Made by a program: the position numbers and the translations under genes
Notes under the pieces: model-generated
What the model saw: the letters and a program-made list of their open reading frames with translations, nothing else
What the model was told of the DNA's origin: nothing
The model's database searches: none
Source of the DNA: Halorubrum sp. BV1
Lineage (GTDB): Archaea; Halobacteriota; Halobacteria; Halobacteriales; Haloferacaceae
DNA: 64,000 nt
Assembly (NCBI RefSeq): GCF_000746205.1
Contig: NZ_JQKV01000001.1
Location: 236,814 to 300,813, forward strand
Reading direction: 5' to 3'
Shown: positions 16,981 to 25,107 of the stretch, in pieces
Layout: each line of letters starts with the position of its first letter
How positions within the stretch are numbered: the stretch's first letter is position 1

Positions 16981-19139
16981 TCGCGTACCTCCCGCTCGTC
17001 GTCGCGCTCGCGTTCTGTGTCGCCGTACTCCTCCCGGCTATCAGCCGTCGTGCCGACCGGTTCGCCACGCGGCTCGGGCTGCTGGTGTTCGGAGACGCGG
17101 TCGTCAGCGACCCCGAGCGACGCCGACAGCAACGCGACCGGCTCCGCGCGGCCCACATCGCTGGAACGCACCGAGAATACGCCTCGAAGACCCTCCTGTA
17201 CGCCGGCGTTCTCGGCGTCGCGGGCAGCGTCGTCGGCGTGTACGCCGTCGGTGGACTCCTCTCGATGCTCGCGGTCGGGGAGGCGACCCTGCGCGGGCTG
17301 CTCCCCGAACCCCTCTCGTTTCTCGCCGGGATCGCACGACTTACCCAACTGGGGCTGCCGCAGTTGTTCCTCCTCCTCGCGTTCACGTCGGCGACGGTCG
17401 GATCCGCACTCGCGGCGGGAGCGTACTACGGCCGCTGGGAGCTGTTGCGCCAGCGCGCTCACACGCGATCCACGGAGATCGACGCCACCCTTCCGCGGAC
17501 CGTCGCGTTCATGTACGCGCTCTCGCGGTCGGGGATGGCTTTCCCACGGGTGATGGACACGGTCGCGGAGAACGAGGGCGTGTACGGCGAGGCCGCGACG
17601 GAGCTGTCGATCGCGGTGCGCGACATGAACGCGTTCGGGACCGACGCGCTGACCGCGCTCCAGCGAACCTCGCGCCGGACGCCGAGCGAGGACCTCGCCG
17701 ACTTCGCGGAGAACCTCGCGTCGGTGCTCGGCACCGGCCAGCCGGTCTCGGCGTTCTTGAGCGACCAGTACGACCGGTATCAGGAGGAGGCCGAAACGAA
17801 ACAGGAGCAGTACCTCGAACTGCTCTCGACGTTCGCGGAGGCGTACGTCACGGCGCTCGTCGCCGGCCCGCTGTTTTTCATCACGATCCTCGTCGTCATC
17901 GGACTCGTGTTACAGGACACGCTCCCGCTCCTCCGCGTGGTCGTGTACGTCGGCTTACCCCTCGCCACGTTCGGATTCGTGGTCTACGTCGACAGCGTGG
18001 CACAGGGCGTCGGCGGTACCGAGACAGTCACGACCTCCGACGCGACCGGAGAGGCGGCAGCCGACGGCGACGGAGGGCTCGGACGGACGACCACGGCGCA
18101 GGCCGACGGTGGAGCGGCCATCCGAGGTCCGGACGCGGCCGGCGGCGAGCGCGCCGCCGACGAACCGACCGATCCGTGGACCGCGAGCCGGGAGCGGCTC
18201 AGCGTGTACGACCGCCTCCGAGGAGTCAGAGACTGGGTCGCGTCGCCGCTTTCGAGTGTCCTCGCCGAACCGCACACGGTGTTTTTCGTTTCCGTTCCGC
18301 TCGCCGCCATCGGTCTCATTGCGGCGGTGCTCCCGGTGGCGAGCGGGACGCCCGTCGAGGTGGTCGATCAGTTCGACGCGCCGCTCGTCGTCGCGGTGGT
18401 CATCGCACTCGGGTCGTACGCGGCGGTCTACGAGGTCAGAAAACGGCGCGTTCGGCGGCGAGAGGCGGCGGTCCCCGACTTCCTCGACCGGCTCGCCAGC
18501 GTCAACGAGGCCGGAACCTCCGTCGTCGGCGGAATTCGCCGCGTGGCCGATTCGAATCTGGAGGCGCTGACGGCGGACGTACAGCGGACGCGACGCGACA
18601 TCGACTGGGGAGCGGACGTCGCCACTGCGCTGCGGCGACTGAAACGGCGCGTGCGGTCGCCGATGGTCTCGCGTGCGGTCACGCTCGTTTCGAACGCGAT
18701 GTACGCGAGCGGTGATATCGGACCCGTCCTCCGGATCGCCGCGGACGAGGCGCGCGCGACGTGGTCGCTTCGGCGTGAGCGCCGACAGGTCATGCTCACG
18801 TACCTCGTCGTGATCTACATCTCTTTTTTCGTCTTTCTCGGGATCATCGCCGCGCTCTCCGTATCCTTTATCCCCGCGGTCGAGTCTGCGGTCCCGAGTA
18901 GCGGGACGCCTACGAGCGGCGGCCTTCCGGGCGGCCAGTCCGGTATCGTGGACGGACTCGGCGACATCGATGCGTTCGCCTACGAGCAGCTGTTCTTCCA
19001 CGCGGCGGCGGTGCAGGCGCTCTGCTCGGGCCTCGTCGCCGGCCAACTCGGAGAGGGATCGGTCCGCGACGGCGTAAAACACGTCGTCGTGCTGCTCGTG
19101 GTGACGCTCGTCGCGTTCGCCGTGATCGGGTTCGTCTGA
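16977..19139 (+). CDS. Type II secretion F / PilC-TadC family membrane platform protein
   Basis: Integral membrane partner of the upstream ATPase, 720 residues, built as two halves. Each half has a T2SSF-like cytoplasmic helical domain (about 155-290 and 495-630), with RSGMAFPRVMDTVAEN-like and GDIGPVLRIAADEAR segments, flanked by membrane helices; helices are evident at about 5-20, 75-105, 285-340, 435-480, 600-630 and 690-720. A charged linker at 345-415 joins the halves. The two-fold arrangement is usual in haloarchaeal PilC proteins. It starts inside the ATPase stop codon, which implies coupled translation. Confidence 0.88.
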   Translation: MIAYLPLVVALAFCVAVLLPAISRRADRFATRLGLLVFGDAVVSDPERRRQQRDRLRAAHIAGTHREYASKTLLYAGVLGVAGSVVGVYAVGGLLSMLAVGEATLRGLLPEPLSFLAGIARLTQLGLPQLFLLLAFTSATVGSALAAGAYYGRWELLRQRAHTRSTEIDATLPRTVAFMYALSRSGMAFPRVMDTVAENEGVYGEAATELSIAVRDMNAFGTDALTALQRTSRRTPSEDLADFAENLASVLGTGQPVSAFLSDQYDRYQEEAETKQEQYLELLSTFAEAYVTALVAGPLFFITILVVIGLVLQDTLPLLRVVVYVGLPLATFGFVVYVDSVAQGVGGTETVTTSDATGEAAADGDGGLGRTTTAQADGGAAIRGPDAAGGERAADEPTDPWTASRERLSVYDRLRGVRDWVASPLSSVLAEPHTVFFVSVPLAAIGLIAAVLPVASGTPVEVVDQFDAPLVVAVVIALGSYAAVYEVRKRRVRRREAAVPDFLDRLASVNEAGTSVVGGIRRVADSNLEALTADVQRTRRDIDWGADVATALRRLKRRVRSPMVSRAVTLVSNAMYASGDIGPVLRIAADEARATWSLRRERRQVMLTYLVVIYISFFVFLGIIAALSVSFIPAVESAVPSSGTPTSGGLPGGQSGIVDGLGDIDAFAYEQLFFHAAAVQALCSGLVAGQLGEGSVRDGVKHVVVLLVVTLVAFAVIGFV

Positions 19140-19205
19140 CCCCGCCCGACCCGAACCCCTCCGCCGGTGTCCGTGACCGGTCCGCCCGCGCCCGCGGCCA
19201 CCGGA

Positions 19206-19213
19206 CCTATATC
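19206..19213 (+). promoter_or_regulatory. TATA box of the Trm9-like gene
   Basis: CCTATATC lies 22-29 nt before ATG 19235. Confidence 0.6.
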
Positions 19214-19234
19214 GCGGGCCGTCGAACCCTCGGT

Positions 19235-19867
19235 ATGGACCCGCAGGCGACGTACGACCGCATTGCCGCTCACTTCTCGAAGACCCGAGAGCACCCGTGG
19301 CCGGAGGTCGAGTCGTTCCTCGCTGACCGCTCGGCGACTACGGCGCTCGACGTCGGATGCGGTAACGGGCGGCACACGGAATCGCTCGCCGACCGCGCAC
19401 GGTCCGTCGTCGGCGTGGATCTCAGCCGCGAACTCCTCCGGGAAGCGGTCGAGCGAGCGCGCGACAGCGACTTCGACGACGTCGCATCGTTCGTCCACGG
19501 CGACGCCGCCGCACTGCCGGTCGCCGACGACGCGGTCGGGCTCGCGGTGTACGTCGCGACGCTCCATCACCTACCTACGCGAGACGCCCGCGTCCGCAGC
19601 CTCGACGAACTGGCCCGCGTGCTCGAACCGGAGGGGACCGCGCTGGTGAGCGCGTGGAGCACGGCTCACGACCGTTTCGACCGGGAAGACGGGTTCGACA
19701 CCACCGTCGACTGGACGCTACCGGGCGGCGAGACGGTCCCACGGTATTATCACATCTACGCGCCGCGGGAGTTCGACGCCGACCTCGCCGAGAGCCGGCT
19801 GTCGGTCGTCGAATCGACGGTCTCAAGCGGGAACTGCTATGCCGTCGTGACCGACGCCGAGGGGTGA
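19235..19867 (+). CDS. Trm9/ALKBH8-like SAM-dependent tRNA methyltransferase
   Basis: Class I methyltransferase, 210 residues. The opening YDRIAAHFSKTREHPWPEV (residues 7-25) is very close to the start of eukaryotic Trm9 and the ALKBH8 methyltransferase domain (YNxIAxHFSxTRxxPWP), and the later segments VDWTLPGG and RYYHIYAPREFDADL match the VPW...RYYHxF...EL pattern of that family. SAM motif I is ALDVGCGNGRH (residues 37-47). Trm9 methylates the carboxymethyl group on wobble uridine of tRNA and needs the activator Trm112. Whether this enzyme has the same substrate is inference; a general methyltransferase is the fallback. Confidence 0.78.
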   Translation: MDPQATYDRIAAHFSKTREHPWPEVESFLADRSATTALDVGCGNGRHTESLADRARSVVGVDLSRELLREAVERARDSDFDDVASFVHGDAAALPVADDAVGLAVYVATLHHLPTRDARVRSLDELARVLEPEGTALVSAWSTAHDRFDREDGFDTTVDWTLPGGETVPRYYHIYAPREFDADLAESRLSVVESTVSSGNCYAVVTDAEG

Positions 19868-19895
19868 TTATCAGTTTAGAGATGTAGGTGTGAGC

Positions 19896-19903
19896 ATTAA
19901 TTA
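19896..19903 (+). promoter_or_regulatory. TATA box of the chemoreceptor gene
   Basis: ATTAATTA lies 25-32 nt before ATG 19928, supporting that start over the ATG two codons upstream. Confidence 0.65.
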
Positions 19904-19927
19904 CGCCGTGCGGTCCCCGTCGTGACA

Positions 19928-22375
19928 ATGAGTTCGAATCCTCTCGACCGTCTCCTCCGTCGGGTGAGTCCCGACGTGATAACCCGGAGCTATCTCGCGA
20001 AGTTCGCCGTCGTCGTGCTCCTCATCGTCGTCGCCATCGGCGGGGTCGGTGCGGTCACCTACGCTGAGACGACCGACCGCCTCGAAGACAGCGCCCAGCA
20101 GGACTACACCGCGGTCGCGGAGCTGAGCGGTACGGAACTCGACGTGTGGACGAGCGAGCATCGAACGACCGCCCGCGAACTCGCCGGAAGCGAGGCGCTC
20201 GGAGCCACGAGATCGCCCGAGCAAGCGGAGAGTTACCTCACGTCGCACCTCTCGTGGCAGGCGGACGACGTCGTAGCGCTCCACTTCGTCGAGCGAACCG
20301 AGGGTGAACTGGTCGCCTCGACCGACGGGGAGCGAGGTTCCACGATCGTCGGTCAGGGCTGGATGGCCGACAACCTCCTTGTGGGAACGGACACCTACAC
20401 GTCGCCGACCTACGAGATCGACGGAGAGCGGTACGTCTCGTACGTCGCACACACGCCGGGACGCAACTACCTCGTCATGGAAGTGTCGCTCGCATCCGTC
20501 GTCGCGGACCTCAGACAGCCGACGGAGGGGTCGTTCACCGCGCTCGTCGAGCCCGACGGGACGATCGGCGCGAGCGACCGCGACGGCGTCGCGGGCGAAC
20601 GGTACGCTGGCGAGGTCGGGAACGCTGTCCTCGGTGAATCCGCGATCGGCCATGTGTCGTCGGCGACGTTCGAGTTCGCCGGGGACGCGCAGTACTTTGT
20701 CGCGTACGCGCCGGTCTCCTCGGAGGACTGGCGCGTCGCGGTCCACGTTCCGCTCTCCGAGGCGTACGCCCTTTCCGGGATGATCGGTCGGAACCTGCTC
20801 TTGATCGTCGGCGTCGCCGTGGTCGGGCTGGGGCTTCTCGGAGCGACGCTCGGTCGCGGGACCGTCATCGAACTGAATCGGCTCACCGGGAGAGCGCGTT
20901 CGCTGGAGTCCGGCGACCTCGACGTGTCGTTCGACACCGACCGACGCGACGAGTTCGGCGACCTGTACGGTGCGTTCTCGACCATGCGAGACTCGTTGCG
21001 CGAGCAGATCCGGTCGGCCGAGACGCAGCGACAGCGGGCCGAGACGGCAAAAGCCGAAAGCGAGGCGTTCGCCGAGCGGCTCGAAGCGCGCGCCGCGGCG
21101 TTCGGCGAAACGATGGACGACTGCGCGGACGGTGACCTCACGGCCCGTCTCGACGCCGACCCCGACGATCCGGAGGCGCTCCGTGAGATCGCGGACGGAT
21201 TCAACGACGCGATGGACGAACTGGAGACGGCGATAGCGGAGGTCGACGCCTTCGCCACGACGGTCGCGGCGGAGAGCGAGGCGGTCTCCGACGGCGCGGA
21301 CGAGGTCGCGGCGGCGGGCAGAGAGACGAGCGACGCGGTCGACGAGATCTCCGCGGGTGCAGAGCGTCAGAGTCGTCGCCTGTCCGATGTCGCCGGCGAG
21401 ATGGAGGACATGTCGGCGACCGTCGAGGAGGTCGCGTCGTCCTCGGAAGAAGTCGCACACACCTCACAGCGCGCGAGCGAGGCCGCGGAGGAGGGTCGCG
21501 AGGCAACCGTCACGGCGACCGGGGAACTCCACGACATCGAGGACCGCTCCGAGACCGCCGCCGAGACGATCTCGCGGCTAGAGGCCGAGATGGAAGAGGT
21601 CGACGCGATAGTCGAGACGATCTCCGAGATCGCAGACCAGACCAATCTGCTGGCGTTGAACGCGAGCATCGAGGCCGCTCGGGCGGGCGAGGCCGGTTCC
21701 GGGTTCGCCGTCGTCGCCGAGGAGGTGAAGTCGCTCGCAGAGGAGACACAGGCGTCGGCGGCCGAGGTCGAGGCGTTGATCGACGAACTCCGCGACCGCA
21801 CCGACGCGACCGTCGCCGAGATGACCGCGATCCGCGAGGGAATAGACGACGGCGTCGAGACCGTCGAGCGGGCCGAGAACGCGCTCGACGAGGTGACGGA
21901 GCGGGTGGCGGCGGCCGACGACGGGATCCAGGAGATATCCGGTGCGATGGACGCACAGGCGTCGTCGGTCAGCGAGGTGACCGGCGCGGTCGACGATCTG
22001 GCGGGCGTGAGCCAGCAGACGACCGCCGAGGCGACGACGGTCGCGTCGACCGCGGAGGAGCAGGCCGCGACGCTCGGCGATGTCTCCGCTCAGGCGCGCG
22101 ACCTGACCGAGCGCGCACGCGACCTACAGCGGATGACACAGGGGTTCGAGGTCGCGGCCGACGCCGAAATCGAGGGTGACGACTCCGGGTTCACCTTCGA
22201 CGCGACCGACGTCGAGTCCCCCGGAGCGGGCGTCGTCGCCTCGGACGTCGAGGAGGGCGATGCGACGGGCGAAGCGGTGAGCGCCGACGGCGGCGTCACG
22301 CACGAATCGACGGCGGACGGCGCTGTCGACGTCCCGACCGGTACCGATACGGGAGGCTCCGAGAGCGGGAACTGA
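19928..22375 (+). CDS. Methyl-accepting chemotaxis protein (halobacterial transducer)
   Basis: Membrane chemoreceptor, 815 residues. A transmembrane helix at about 25-45 precedes an extracellular sensing region of Cache type (46-285), then a second helix (about 290-312), two HAMP-like regions (312-365 and 390-450) and the cytoplasmic signalling coiled coil with the hairpin tip NLLALNASIEAARAGEAG near residue 570. Glu/Gln-Ala methylation-type heptads flank the tip. The last 90 residues are acidic and poor in structure, as in other haloarchaeal transducers. No che genes lie nearby; it would signal through a CheA/CheW array encoded elsewhere. The ligand is unknown. Confidence 0.92.
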   Translation: MSSNPLDRLLRRVSPDVITRSYLAKFAVVVLLIVVAIGGVGAVTYAETTDRLEDSAQQDYTAVAELSGTELDVWTSEHRTTARELAGSEALGATRSPEQAESYLTSHLSWQADDVVALHFVERTEGELVASTDGERGSTIVGQGWMADNLLVGTDTYTSPTYEIDGERYVSYVAHTPGRNYLVMEVSLASVVADLRQPTEGSFTALVEPDGTIGASDRDGVAGERYAGEVGNAVLGESAIGHVSSATFEFAGDAQYFVAYAPVSSEDWRVAVHVPLSEAYALSGMIGRNLLLIVGVAVVGLGLLGATLGRGTVIELNRLTGRARSLESGDLDVSFDTDRRDEFGDLYGAFSTMRDSLREQIRSAETQRQRAETAKAESEAFAERLEARAAAFGETMDDCADGDLTARLDADPDDPEALREIADGFNDAMDELETAIAEVDAFATTVAAESEAVSDGADEVAAAGRETSDAVDEISAGAERQSRRLSDVAGEMEDMSATVEEVASSSEEVAHTSQRASEAAEEGREATVTATGELHDIEDRSETAAETISRLEAEMEEVDAIVETISEIADQTNLLALNASIEAARAGEAGSGFAVVAEEVKSLAEETQASAAEVEALIDELRDRTDATVAEMTAIREGIDDGVETVERAENALDEVTERVAAADDGIQEISGAMDAQASSVSEVTGAVDDLAGVSQQTTAEATTVASTAEEQAATLGDVSAQARDLTERARDLQRMTQGFEVAADAEIEGDDSGFTFDATDVESPGAGVVASDVEEGDATGEAVSADGGVTHESTADGAVDVPTGTDTGGSESGN

Positions 22376-22412
22376 ACGCTCGGAACGGGAGCACAGAAGA
22401 GTAGCGACGGGC

Positions 22413-22703
22413 TCAGTCCGCGATGGTCTCGTGGCCGGCCCGCCCGTCTTCGGGCATCGGGGCCACGATCTTGTAGAGCGCATACAGCCCGAGCACCGCG
22501 ATCCCGGCCAGCACGACGCCGGTCCGGAGCTGCGGGGAGATGAGGGGCATCGCCACGACCTCGCCCGCCTCGTTAGTCATCGGGACCGGGCTGTACGGCT
22601 GGCCGGCGAGGATCTCGACTATCCCCATGCCGACGATGCCGAGCAGCATGAGTCCCGCACTCAGCGCCATCGCCGCTTTGTCGATTATGGTTGTGTTTGT
22701 CAT
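22413..22703 (-). CDS. Small two-helix membrane protein, DoxX partner
   Basis: A 96-residue protein with hydrophobic segments at about residues 9-33 and 59-80, separated by an extracytoplasmic loop with PYSPVPMTNEAG and a short cytoplasmic tail. It starts 13 nt after the stop of the DoxX gene on the same strand, so the two are almost certainly one transcript and may form a membrane complex. No catalytic motif is visible. Family unknown. Confidence 0.75.
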   Translation of the reverse strand: MTNTTIIDKAAMALSAGLMLLGIVGMGIVEILAGQPYSPVPMTNEAGEVVAMPLISPQLRTGVVLAGIAVLGLYALYKIVAPMPEDGRAGHETIAD

Positions 22704-22716
22704 TGGTGATCACCGC

Positions 22717-23241
22717 TCAGCCGAGCAGGTATCGGAGCTTGGGATGCTGTTCGACGACGTCGAGCCGCTCGATGACCGCGTCGAGCCCGTAGTACCGACC
22801 GGCCGCGAGCGCGATCATCGTTATGAACAACAGCAGACCCATGAGGTCGCTGTTGACGAGCCCGTGCCCGAACTCGGCGTTGCCGAGCCAGAACAGGACC
22901 ATGAAGATCACCCCGCCGAAGGCGGCCAGGCGGGTGAACGCGCCGAAGATTAGCGCGAGTCCGATCAGGGTCTCGAACAGGGGCACGCCCGGTTCGATGA
23001 GCCACGCGAGGTTGTTGCCCATCCAGACCGGGATCCCGCCGAGCGCCGTGCCCGACATCTCCTGCATATACGCGGTCCCGTAGGTGTACGAGAGCCCGTC
23101 CTCGAGCACCTTCGTGATCCCGGAGTGGAAGAACCACCAGCCGGTGACGACGCGCAGGAACGCGATCCAGTACGTCGCCCATGGACCGTCCAGGGCGAAC
23201 TCGACATCTCCGACCAAGGGATTGCTTGTTTGATATGACAT
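22717..23241 (-). CDS. DoxX family membrane protein
   Basis: A 174-residue integral membrane protein with four helices. The family segments WIAFLRVVTGWWFFHSGITKV at residues 27-47 (here split by an aromatic pair), LIEPGVPLFETLIGLALIFG and the LFWLGNAEFGHG loop identify DoxX, a family that includes a subunit of Acidianus thiosulphate:quinone oxidoreductase and proteins tied to redox stress in other organisms. Start 23241 is chosen over the GTG-like start three codons upstream. A TATA box (minus strand TATCTATAGG) lies at about 23278-23288, with two AGAAC-N-GTTCT type motifs just upstream of it. Confidence 0.85.
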   Translation of the reverse strand: MSYQTSNPLVGDVEFALDGPWATYWIAFLRVVTGWWFFHSGITKVLEDGLSYTYGTAYMQEMSGTALGGIPVWMGNNLAWLIEPGVPLFETLIGLALIFGAFTRLAAFGGVIFMVLFWLGNAEFGHGLVNSDLMGLLLFITMIALAAGRYYGLDAVIERLDVVEQHPKLRYLLG

Positions 23242-23277
23242 CGTCGTCACCTCACAGGTGCACGTTGGATGCGTACA

Positions 23278-23288
23278 CCTATAGATAC
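23278..23288 (-). promoter_or_regulatory. TATA box of the doxX operon
   Basis: On the minus strand the sequence reads GGTATCTATAGG, 37-47 nt before ATG 23241, so a leader of 10-15 bases is expected. Confidence 0.55.
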
Positions 23289-23290
23289 CC

Positions 23291-23321
23291 AGAACGGTTC
23301 TACGCGTCTGAAAACCGTTCT
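23291..23321. promoter_or_regulatory. Candidate operator pair upstream of doxX
   Basis: Two copies of an 11-base pseudo-palindrome lie 20 bases apart centre to centre: AGAACGGTTCT at 23291-23301 (perfect apart from the central base) and AAAACCGTTCT at 23311-23321 (one mismatch). They sit immediately upstream of the doxX TATA box as read on the minus strand. Two helical turns of spacing suits cooperative binding of a dimeric regulator. A third copy lies at 23415-23425. Confidence 0.5.
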
Positions 23322-23414
23322 AAGCGCGTTGGAACGGCCCGCGATACTGTGGTGCTTTATGTTTGATTGCGGGCGACGAGTGGAAGACGGCGTCGAGAAC
23401 ACGGAACGTTTATC

Positions 23415-23425
23415 AGAACAGTTCT
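23415..23425. promoter_or_regulatory. Third copy of the AGAAC-N-GTTCT motif, at the tRNA-Gly promoter
   Basis: AGAACAGTTCT directly follows the TATA-like GTTTATCA (23407-23414) that probably drives tRNA-Gly. It is the same inverted repeat as the pair next to doxX. Confidence 0.45.
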
Positions 23426-23441
23426 GCCTACGTGTAGACGC

Positions 23442-23513
23442 GCGCCGGTGGTCTAGTGGTAGGACCTGAGCCTTCCAAGCTCATGGCCCGGGTTCAAATC
23501 CCGGCCGGCGCAC
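23442..23513 (+). tRNA. tRNA-Gly (anticodon UCC)
   Basis: A 72-nt cloverleaf. The acceptor stem is GCGCCGG with CCGGCGC, discriminator A at 23513, no encoded CCA. The anticodon arm TGAGC-CTTCCAA-GCTCA gives anticodon TCC, and the T arm is CCGGG-TTCAAAT-CCCGG. A TATA-like box at 23407-23414 lies about 28-35 nt upstream. Confidence 0.95.
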
Positions 23514-23537
23514 TCCCTTCGGTCGCGCGCCGCCCGT

Positions 23538-23601
23538 ACTCCCACTCACTGCGTTCACGGGAGTCCCGGCCGGCGCATTTCTCTCACTTCGTTCGAGAAA
23601 T
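23538..23601 (+). terminator. Two hairpins downstream of tRNA-Gly
   Basis: Inverted repeats follow the tRNA: ACTCCC (23538-23543) with GGGAGT (23559-23564), and ATTTCTC (23577-23583) with GAGAAAT (23595-23601). The spacer has no ORF with family similarity. They may act in termination or 3' end processing. A 14-base copy of the tRNA 3' end lies between the hairpins. Confidence 0.4.
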
Positions 23602-23631
23602 CACCGAGATGAGCCGAGAGAACCGCTCTCG

Positions 23632-24225
23632 TTACCCGCCCTCCAGCCGGTCCGCGATGAACTCCTCTTCGACCGGGTCGAGGTCGCGGTCGCCCTCGCG
23701 GAACACCCGGAGTCCCGCGCGGTACCGGTCGGGATCGTCGCTGGCCGGTGCGTCGACCGGGCGGGCCAACTCCAGCTCCGCGATCCCGGTCTGCTCGCCC
23801 GTGTACGCGAAGCCGCACTTGTGAAGCGCCGCGTACGCGAACGGGTTGTTGACCGCGATCATCACCCGGTCGAACCCCTCGCTCGCGAGCCGGTCGACGG
23901 TCCGGTCTATCAGCCGCGGCCCGAGCCCCTCGCCGCGCCGCGCGACGTGGACGGTGACGTACCGGAGCCGACAGCACTTCGGATCGGTGCGGTCCGGCGA
24001 AAACGAGACGGCGGCGACCACGTCGGCGTCGAACGCGCTCTCGTCGACCGCCGGGGACAGCGGCTCGTCCGCCTCCCACTCCGGAACCGCCGGCGAGCCG
24101 TCTGCGGTCCGCAACACCGCCTTCCCCGGGTCGCCGAGGACGAACTTCCCGGCGTACGCGAACGCCCGGTAGTCGAGCCGGAGCGTGACACCAGACCCGG
24201 GTGCGCCGACGAGCGCGAACTCCAT
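23632..24225 (-). CDS. GNAT family N-acetyltransferase
   Basis: A 197-residue soluble protein. The acetyl-CoA pyrophosphate-binding motif A is seen as VTVHVARRGEGLGPRLIDRTV around residues 92-112 (R-x-x-G-x-G/L pattern RRGEGLG), followed by the AVNNPFAYAALHKCGFAYTGE segment typical of motif B. The acceptor substrate is unknown. A strong TATA box (CTATATATGC at 24247-24256) lies 22-31 nt upstream of ATG 24225 on the minus strand. It is divergent from the methyltransferase gene, across a spacer that carries a tandem repeat. Confidence 0.85.
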   Translation of the reverse strand: MEFALVGAPGSGVTLRLDYRAFAYAGKFVLGDPGKAVLRTADGSPAVPEWEADEPLSPAVDESAFDADVVAAVSFSPDRTDPKCCRLRYVTVHVARRGEGLGPRLIDRTVDRLASEGFDRVMIAVNNPFAYAALHKCGFAYTGEQTGIAELELARPVDAPASDDPDRYRAGLRVFREGDRDLDPVEEEFIADRLEGG

Positions 24226-24277
24226 GCCGGCCGGTACGCCGCGACCCTATATATGCGGCGGGGGAGCCGCGGGGCGA

Positions 24278-24351
24278 GTGTCGGGCGAGTGCGAGGTGAG
24301 TGTCGGGCGAGTGCGAGGTGAGTGTCGGGCGAGTGCGAGGTGAGTGTCGGA
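24278..24351 (+). repeat. 22-bp tandem repeat, about 3.3 copies
   Basis: Exact 22-base units (starting GTGTCGGGCGAG) begin at 24278, 24300 and 24322, with a partial fourth at 24344. The array fills the spacer between two divergent promoters and likely varies in copy number. No protein is encoded across it. Confidence 0.85.
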
Positions 24352-24396
24352 CGGACGCGGGGGAGACGGTTTAGGGACGGAACCCCGAACCGAGGC

Positions 24397-24978
24397 ATGC
24401 ACGGACTCGGCGACGTTCGGTTCTTCGATCGATTGGCTCCGCTGTACGACCTCGCGATGCCGCCGGCGGACGGCGAGGCGCTGGCGGACGGGCTCGACCA
24501 CGCGACGCGACCGATAGAGCGCCTGCTCGACGTCGGCGGCGGTTCCGGCCGTGCCGCGGCCGCGCTGTCCGGTCCCGACGTCTGCGTCGTCGACGCCTCT
24601 CGCGAGATGCTCGCACGCGCTCGCGGCCGGCGCGGACTGTCGACTGCGGTCGGTGACGCCGGACGGCTCCCGGTCCGCGACGCGATCGTCGACGCGGTCA
24701 CGATCGTCGACGCCGTTCACCACTTGCCAGACCACGACGCGGCGCTTCGCGAAGCGGCTCGCGTCCTCGCGCCGGGCGGCGTAATCGTGATCCGCGAGTT
24801 CGACCCGACGCACCCGCTCGGCCGGGGGCTCGCCGCCGCCGAACACGCGGTCGGGATGGCGTCGCGGTTCCGCGCTCCGGGTGATCTCGCCGACGACCTC
24901 GCGGATGCGGGGCTCGACCCACGGGTCGTCGACCGGGGATTCGGCTACACCGTCGCGGGCGTCAAGCGGGAGGCGTGA
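24397..24978 (+). CDS. Class I SAM-dependent methyltransferase
   Basis: A 193-residue methyltransferase of the methyltransferase-11 (UbiE-like) type. Motif I is LLDVGGGSGRAAAAL near residue 45, motif II VVDASREML near 66, and IVDAVHHLPDHDAALREAARVLAPGG near 105-130 carries the post-motif II/III pattern of small-molecule methyltransferases. The substrate cannot be told. Start 24397 is chosen over the open frame upstream, which runs through the tandem repeat; GGTTTAGG at about 24369-24376 could be the TATA element. Confidence 0.82.
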   Translation: MHGLGDVRFFDRLAPLYDLAMPPADGEALADGLDHATRPIERLLDVGGGSGRAAAALSGPDVCVVDASREMLARARGRRGLSTAVGDAGRLPVRDAIVDAVTIVDAVHHLPDHDAALREAARVLAPGGVIVIREFDPTHPLGRGLAAAEHAVGMASRFRAPGDLADDLADAGLDPRVVDRGFGYTVAGVKREA

Positions 24979-25107
24979 CCGTTCCGAGCCGCAAGACTGT
25001 CCGATGCCAGCGACGGGGACGCAGGTTCCGTCACGCGCAGTGAGACGGGTCTTCAGTCGGGTATTGGCAGCCTTCAACTATCAGAGGCAGCGGCGCGCCG
25101 TCGCGGC

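Noticed and set aside
16901..18715. Plus-strand ORF of 604 codons inside the PilC-type gene
   Set aside because: It is the +1 frame of the membrane platform gene, with Arg/Pro-rich translation and no hydrophobic helices.
19901..21460. Minus-strand ORF of 519 codons opposite the chemoreceptor gene
   Set aside because: The chemoreceptor frame has all expected domains; the opposite frame is Arg-rich and has no promoter.
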